A DNA stretch of 18,291 nucleotides from positions 1-18,291 of the forward strand of contig JAGBYS010000152.1 in NCBI GenBank assembly GCA_017628675.1, read 5' to 3'. Under the pieces are notes generated by a model. That model was not told the origin of the DNA, made no database searches, and saw nothing but the letters and a program-made list of their open reading frames with translations. This document shows, piece by piece, positions 14,388 to 18,291 of the stretch (position 1 is its first letter; every line of letters starts with the position of its first letter). The DNA comes from Tidjanibacter sp. GTDB taxonomy: Bacteria; Bacteroidota; Bacteroidia; Bacteroidales; Rikenellaceae. Made by a program: the position numbers and the translations under genes.

Positions 14388-16232
14388 ATGAATGTAAAGG
14401 AGTTGAAAGATGTTGTAATCCGCTTCTCGGGCGACTCGGGCGACGGAATGCAGCTCACAGGCACCCTTTTTTCGGACACCGCGGCACTCTTTGGTAACGG
14501 TATTTCGACCTTCCCCGACTACCCCGCCGAGATTCGTGCACCGCAGGGTACCGTTGCGGGTGTTTCGGGCTTCCAGGTTCACTTCGGCAGCAGCCGTATG
14601 CTCACCCCCGGTGACTACTGCGATGTGCTGATTGCTATGAACCCCGCAGCTCTCAAAGCAAATGTTGTATGGCTCAAGAAGGATGCTACCATCATCCTCG
14701 ATGGCGACACCCTCGACGAGAAGAGCATCGCAAGAGCCGGCTTCAAAACAGATGACCCCCTCGAGGAACTCGGCATCAAGGATTACAATATCCTCACACC
14801 CGACATCACCTCCTTGACCAAGGAGGCTCTCAAGGATTCGGGTCTGGACAACAAGGCTATCGTCAAGTGCAAAAATATGTTCGCACTGGGCATCTGCCTC
14901 TACCTCTACGACAAACCTCTGGATCACGCCATCAGCTACATCCGCGGCAAGTTCGGCAAGAAGAACCCCGCAGTGGCCGAGGCCAATGTGACCGTCCTCA
15001 ACGCAGGTTATAACTTCGGTGCCAACACCCACTCGTTTGCCAACACCTACACGGTGCAGGCTGCCGAGCTGGAGAAGGGCAAATATCGCAGCATCAATGG
15101 TAATGTGGCTACCGCCTGGGGCTTTATGGCCGCCAGCGAGAAGAGTGGTCGCCCCTTGTTCTGCGGCTCCTACCCCATCACCCCCGCAACCGTCATCCTC
15201 GAGGAGCTCGCCAAACACAAAGAGCTCGGCGTGAAGACCGTTCAGGCCGAGGACGAGATTGCAGGTATCTGCACCTCGATTGGTGCAGCCTTCGGTGGCT
15301 CGTTTGCTGTGACCACCACCTCGGGTCCCGGTCTGTCGCTCAAGAGCGAGGCTATGGGCTTGGCCGTAATCGCCGAGCTGCCCCTGGTGGTTGTGGATGT
15401 ACAGAGGGGTGGCCCCTCCACCGGTCTTCCCACCAAGACCGAGCAGAGCGACCTCAAGCAGGCACTCTGGGGCCGCAACGGCGAGTGTCCTATGGTTGTT
15501 CTGGCAGCCTCCTCGCCCAGCGACTGCTTCCACTACGCATTCCAGGCAGGTAAGATTGCTATGGAGCATATGACCCCCGTAATCCTTCTCACCGACGGCT
15601 TCATCGCCAACGGCTCCCAGCCCTGGAAGATTCCGTCTATGAAAGATTACCCCGAAATTCACCCGCCCATTATTACTGAGCTTCCCGAGGGCGAGGATGT
15701 ATTCCTTCCCTACAAGCGCGACGAGAAACTCGCACGCCGCTGGGCTATCCCCGGCACCGTAGGTCTGGAGCACCGCATCGGCGGTCTGGAGAAGGATGCC
15801 CTCAAGGGTAGCGTTTCCCACGATCCCAAGAACCACCAGAAGATGGTCGAGACCCGTGCAGCAAAGGTTGCAAAGGTTGCCGACTACATCCCCTCGCAGA
15901 CCGTTCTCGGCGCCGAGGAGGGCGATCTGCTGGTTGTAGGTTGGGGCGGCACCCGTGGTCACCTGCAGGCTACCGTTGAGAAGATGCAGGAGGAGGGCAA
16001 GAGCATCTCGCTGTGCCACTTCAACTACATCAACCCCCTGCCCAAAGGCGTGGCCGATATTTTCTCGAAGTTCAAGAAGATTGTTGTGTGTGAGCTCAAC
16101 GAGGGTCAGTTTGCCGACTACCTCCGTATGAACTTCCAGCAGTTCCACTACGAGCAGTACAACAAATGTCAGGGTCTGCCCTTCACCACCGTTGAGTTGG
16201 AGGCCAAGTTTAACGAATTATTGGAGAAATAG
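14388..16232 (+). CDS. korA: 2-oxoacid:ferredoxin oxidoreductase, fused gamma-alpha subunit (2-oxoglutarate type)
   Basis: This 614-residue subunit joins a gamma domain (about 1-185, with RFSGDSGDGMQLTG near the start) to an alpha domain (from about 235) carrying SYPITPAT (261-268), a motif of the substrate/TPP-binding alpha subunit, and QAEDEIAG. With KorB it oxidatively decarboxylates a 2-oxoacid, probably 2-oxoglutarate to succinyl-CoA, reducing ferredoxin, or runs reductively in the other direction. It sits in the cytoplasm. The gamma-alpha order and two-gene arrangement fit KorAB of Bacteroidetes better than the single-chain pyruvate:ferredoxin oxidoreductase; pyruvate or branched-chain oxoacids remain possible. 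korB starts 8 bp after the stop. No ferredoxin-like delta subunit is present here. Confidence 0.92.
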   Translation: MNVKELKDVVIRFSGDSGDGMQLTGTLFSDTAALFGNGISTFPDYPAEIRAPQGTVAGVSGFQVHFGSSRMLTPGDYCDVLIAMNPAALKANVVWLKKDATIILDGDTLDEKSIARAGFKTDDPLEELGIKDYNILTPDITSLTKEALKDSGLDNKAIVKCKNMFALGICLYLYDKPLDHAISYIRGKFGKKNPAVAEANVTVLNAGYNFGANTHSFANTYTVQAAELEKGKYRSINGNVATAWGFMAASEKSGRPLFCGSYPITPATVILEELAKHKELGVKTVQAEDEIAGICTSIGAAFGGSFAVTTTSGPGLSLKSEAMGLAVIAELPLVVVDVQRGGPSTGLPTKTEQSDLKQALWGRNGECPMVVLAASSPSDCFHYAFQAGKIAMEHMTPVILLTDGFIANGSQPWKIPSMKDYPEIHPPIITELPEGEDVFLPYKRDEKLARRWAIPGTVGLEHRIGGLEKDALKGSVSHDPKNHQKMVETRAAKVAKVADYIPSQTVLGAEEGDLLVVGWGGTRGHLQATVEKMQEEGKSISLCHFNYINPLPKGVADIFSKFKKIVVCELNEGQFADYLRMNFQQFHYEQYNKCQGLPFTTVELEAKFNELLEK

Positions 16233-16240
16233 TAGCAGTT

Positions 16241-17260
16241 ATGAAATACACACAAGCAGATTTTAAGAGCGATCAGGAAGTTAAATGGTGCCCCGGCTGT
16301 GGCGACCACTTCATCCTCAACGCAGTACAGAAGGCTATGCCCGATGTGGCAGAGATTGCAGGCCGCAACCGCTCGGAGTTCGTGGTGGTTTCGGGTATCG
16401 GCTGCTCGTCGCGTTTCCCCTACTATATGAAGACCTACGGTTTCCACTCCATCCACGGTAGGGCCAACGCCATTGCTACCGGTCTGAAGGTAGCCAACCC
16501 CGGTGTGAGTGTCTTCGTAGCAACCGGTGACGGCGACTCGCTCGCCATTGGTGGTAACCACTTCATCCACGCCATTCGTAGGAACATCGACCTCAATGTG
16601 GTTCTCTTCAACAACGAGATCTATGGTCTGACCAAGGGTCAGTACTCCCCCACCTCGAAGTTGGGCAAGATCACCAAGACCTCGCCCTATGGCACCATTG
16701 AAAAGCCCTTCAACCCCGGTGAGCTCATCATCGGTGCCAAGGGTACCTTCTTCGCTCGTTCGATCGATGTGGAGGTGGATCTCACCCGCCAGTGCCTCGT
16801 GAGGGCCGCTCAGCACGACGGTTTCTCCATCACCGAGGTGTTGCAGAACTGCGTAATCTTCAACGACGGTGCTCACGCAGCCTTCGCCAAGGATAAGGCT
16901 ACCCGTGCAGAGCACACCATCGTTCTGAAGGATGGCGAGAAGATGCTCTTCGGTGCTAATAAAGATAAAGGTATCGTTCTTGACGGCTTCAAACTGAAGG
17001 TTGTGACCGTTGGCGAGGATGGCTACACCCTCGACGATGTGCTCACCCACGACTCCAAGGAGCCCACCACCTACATCCACAACGCTCTGGCCGCAATGAA
17101 GTATCCCGACTTCCCCGTGGCTCTGGGTGTCATCCGCGATGTAGACGAGCCCACCTACAACAACGAGGTGGCTCGCCAGGTGGCCGAGGTGCAGGAGAAG
17201 AGCAAGATCAAATGTATGGACGACCTGCTCAATAGCGGCGAGACTTGGACTATCGAGTAA
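16241..17260 (+). CDS. korB: 2-oxoacid:ferredoxin oxidoreductase, beta subunit
   Basis: This 339-residue beta subunit binds thiamine diphosphate and an iron-sulfur cluster. CPGCG (C17, C20), C55 in GIGCSSR and C204 in LQNC match in spacing the four cysteines that hold the [4Fe-4S] cluster in two-subunit oxoacid oxidoreductases. GDGD (96-99) with NNEIYGLTKGQ (124-134) is the Mg/TPP motif. It works only together with KorA, which lies immediately upstream, and the strong terminator just downstream marks the end of the operon. Length is normal for the family. Confidence 0.93.
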   Translation: MKYTQADFKSDQEVKWCPGCGDHFILNAVQKAMPDVAEIAGRNRSEFVVVSGIGCSSRFPYYMKTYGFHSIHGRANAIATGLKVANPGVSVFVATGDGDSLAIGGNHFIHAIRRNIDLNVVLFNNEIYGLTKGQYSPTSKLGKITKTSPYGTIEKPFNPGELIIGAKGTFFARSIDVEVDLTRQCLVRAAQHDGFSITEVLQNCVIFNDGAHAAFAKDKATRAEHTIVLKDGEKMLFGANKDKGIVLDGFKLKVVTVGEDGYTLDDVLTHDSKEPTTYIHNALAAMKYPDFPVALGVIRDVDEPTYNNEVARQVAEVQEKSKIKCMDDLLNSGETWTIE

Positions 17261-17280
17261 CCCCGCACGGCATACACAAT

Positions 17281-17324
17281 ACACTGAGCCCCGAAAGCGT
17301 AAACTTTCGGGGCTCAGTGTTTTT
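17281..17324 (+). terminator. strong intrinsic terminator of korA-korB
   Basis: ACACTGAGCCCCGAAAG (17281-17297), loop CGTAAA and the exact complement (17304-17320) form a perfect 17-bp stem, followed by a T tract. It begins 21 nt after the korB stop codon. Confidence 0.92.
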
Positions 17325-17370
17325 GTGAAATTGAAAAAGGACAATTGTGGTAATCGCACCTTAATAATAG

Positions 17371-17402
17371 AAAAGGGGTTTAGGGCCAACGCCCTAAACC
17401 CC
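17371..17402 (-). terminator. intrinsic terminator downstream of gcvT
   Basis: On the minus strand GGGGTTTAGGGC, loop GTTG and GCCCTAAACCCC (17402-17375) form a perfect 12-bp stem followed by TTTT (17374-17371) and further T-rich sequence. It lies 35 nt past the gcvT stop codon. Confidence 0.85.
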
Positions 17403-17404
17403 AA

Positions 17405-17432
17405 TTACTCTTTACTCATTACTCCTTACTCT
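17405..17432. repeat. 7-bp tandem array TTACTCN, four units
   Basis: TTACTCT, TTACTCA, TTACTCC and TTACTCT lie head to tail between the gcvT stop codon and its terminator hairpin, so they would form part of the gcvT 3' untranslated region. Confidence 0.65.
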
Positions 17433-17437
17433 CTAAA

Positions 17438-18291
17438 CTAAAGGAAGGGGAGTTTCACAACCTCGGCCTTCAGAGCGCGGTCACGCACGATGATGGTGAG
17501 GATGTTGCCAACGGTGGCATACTCCTTTGGCACATAGCCGGTACCAATACCCACCTTCAGGCAGGGCGACATAGTACCCGAAACCATCTCGCCGATGGGG
17601 TTACCCTGCTCGTCGCCAATCTGGTAGCCCGCACGAGGCACACCACGATCAATGAGCTTCAGGCCCACGAGTTTGCGCTTCAGACCACCAGCCTTGAGCG
17701 ACTCCATATACTCCCTGTCGAGGAAGTCCTTGCCGTCGACAAACTTGGTGATCCAGCCCAGACCCGCCTCGATGGGCGAAATCTCGTCGTTGATCTCGTG
17801 GCCATAGAGGCAGAAACCTTTCTCCAGACGGAGGGTATCGCGTGCGCCCAGACCGATATTCTTCAGACCAAACTCCTCACCTGCCTTCCAGAGCTCTGCC
17901 CAGAGCTGGTCGGCATCCTTGGCGTTGATATATACCTCGCAGCCGCCCGAGCCGGTGTAGCCGGTGGTCGAGAGGATAGCCTCGCAGCCACCCACCTTGA
18001 GGGTCTTGAAGGTGTAGTAAACCATATCCTCAACGGGCTCGTCGCACATCTTCTGCACAAGTTTCATAGCCAAGGGACCCTGGATGGCCAGCTGTGCGGT
18101 CTCGTCGGAGGCGTTGATGAGCTCCTTGCCGGGCTCCATACCGAAGGCCTTGCCCTGCTCGCATACGAAGGCCCAGTCCTTGTCGATGTTGGCAGCGTTG
18201 ATGGCCAAGAGGTAGCACTCCTCGCTGAAGCGATACAGCAGGAAGTCATCCACAATACCGCCCTTGCCGTTGGGGAAGCAGGTGTACTGCA
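17438..18291 (-). CDS. gcvT: aminomethyltransferase GcvT (glycine cleavage T protein), 5'-truncated by the window edge
   Basis: The C-terminal 283 residues of GcvT are visible. GcvT transfers the methylene group from the lipoyl-bound aminomethyl of GcvH to tetrahydrofolate, releasing ammonia, in the cytoplasmic glycine cleavage system. The frame is open to the right edge (QYTCFPNGKGGIVDDFLLYRF at the boundary, split here only by the window), so the GTG at 18253 is not the start; about 80 residues lie outside. The GGIVDD segment carries the aspartate region known to contact folate in this family. Other matches are YTGSGGCEVYI, GARDTLRLEKGFCLYGHEI, SPIEAGLGW and the C-terminal GxVxSGTxSP-like segment GEMVSGTMSPCLKVGIGTGYV. 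No gcvH or gcvP is visible in the window. Confidence 0.95.
   Translation of the reverse strand, partial: QYTCFPNGKGGIVDDFLLYRFSEECYLLAINAANIDKDWAFVCEQGKAFGMEPGKELINASDETAQLAIQGPLAMKLVQKMCDEPVEDMVYYTFKTLKVGGCEAILSTTGYTGSGGCEVYINAKDADQLWAELWKAGEEFGLKNIGLGARDTLRLEKGFCLYGHEINDEISPIEAGLGWITKFVDGKDFLDREYMESLKAGGLKRKLVGLKLIDRGVPRAGYQIGDEQGNPIGEMVSGTMSPCLKVGIGTGYVPKEYATVGNILTIIVRDRALKAEVVKLPFL

Noticed and set aside
18251..18253. GTG at 18253 as the start of gcvT
   Set aside because: The conserved GcvT segment FPNGKGGI lies upstream of it in the same open frame, so the gene clearly continues past the window edge.

Overview
The window looks like chromosomal housekeeping DNA from a GC-rich member of the Bacteroidales, most likely Alistipes or a close Rikenellaceae relative. 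This is inferred from the fused MurF-alanine racemase, the Bacteroidetes-type LptD, the two-subunit 2-oxoacid:ferredoxin oxidoreductase, promoters matching TTG-N19-TAnnTTTG, and the lack of Shine-Dalgarno sites in front of most genes. I see no tRNA, rRNA, CRISPR array, transposase or phage gene.

Layout. Positions 1-317 hold no recognisable gene but carry a minus-strand terminator and a large inverted repeat. Positions 318-3367 (minus) carry murF-alr overlapping an RsmI-like methyltransferase by one base. Positions 3656-6974 (minus) carry an N-acetylmuramoyl-L-alanine amidase followed by a lipoprotein M3 peptidase. lptD and mutS2 run divergently from the amidase (7084-12313, plus). A 568-base repeat-rich convergent gap (12314-12881) separates mutS2 from a CoA-transferase gene (12882-14195, minus). 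A divergent promoter region then leads to the korA-korB operon (14388-17260, plus), which ends at a very strong terminator. A 5'-truncated gcvT (minus) runs off the right edge.

Functionally there are two themes. One is the cell envelope: peptidoglycan precursor synthesis and D-alanine supply (MurF-Alr), septal peptidoglycan hydrolysis (amidase), LPS export (LptD) and a probable envelope-anchored peptidase. The other is acyl-CoA, ferredoxin and one-carbon metabolism (CoA-transferase, KorAB, GcvT). MutS2 and the RsmI-like enzyme act on DNA/ribosome quality and rRNA respectively.

The most unusual content is between the genes. A roughly 26-nt element with a small hairpin occurs three times, each time 35-47 nt downstream of a minus-strand stop codon and always in the same orientation to the gene. 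One copy has a compensatory base-pair change in the stem. Two of the copies sit at the apex of a much longer hairpin whose outer arm starts at the gene's own stop codon. Other dispersed repeats are an exact 32-bp palindrome (two copies), a 38-bp direct repeat, and short tandem arrays with periods of 7 or 9 bp. The MurF half of the fusion also seems to lack about 55 residues of its central domain compared with relatives as I remember them.
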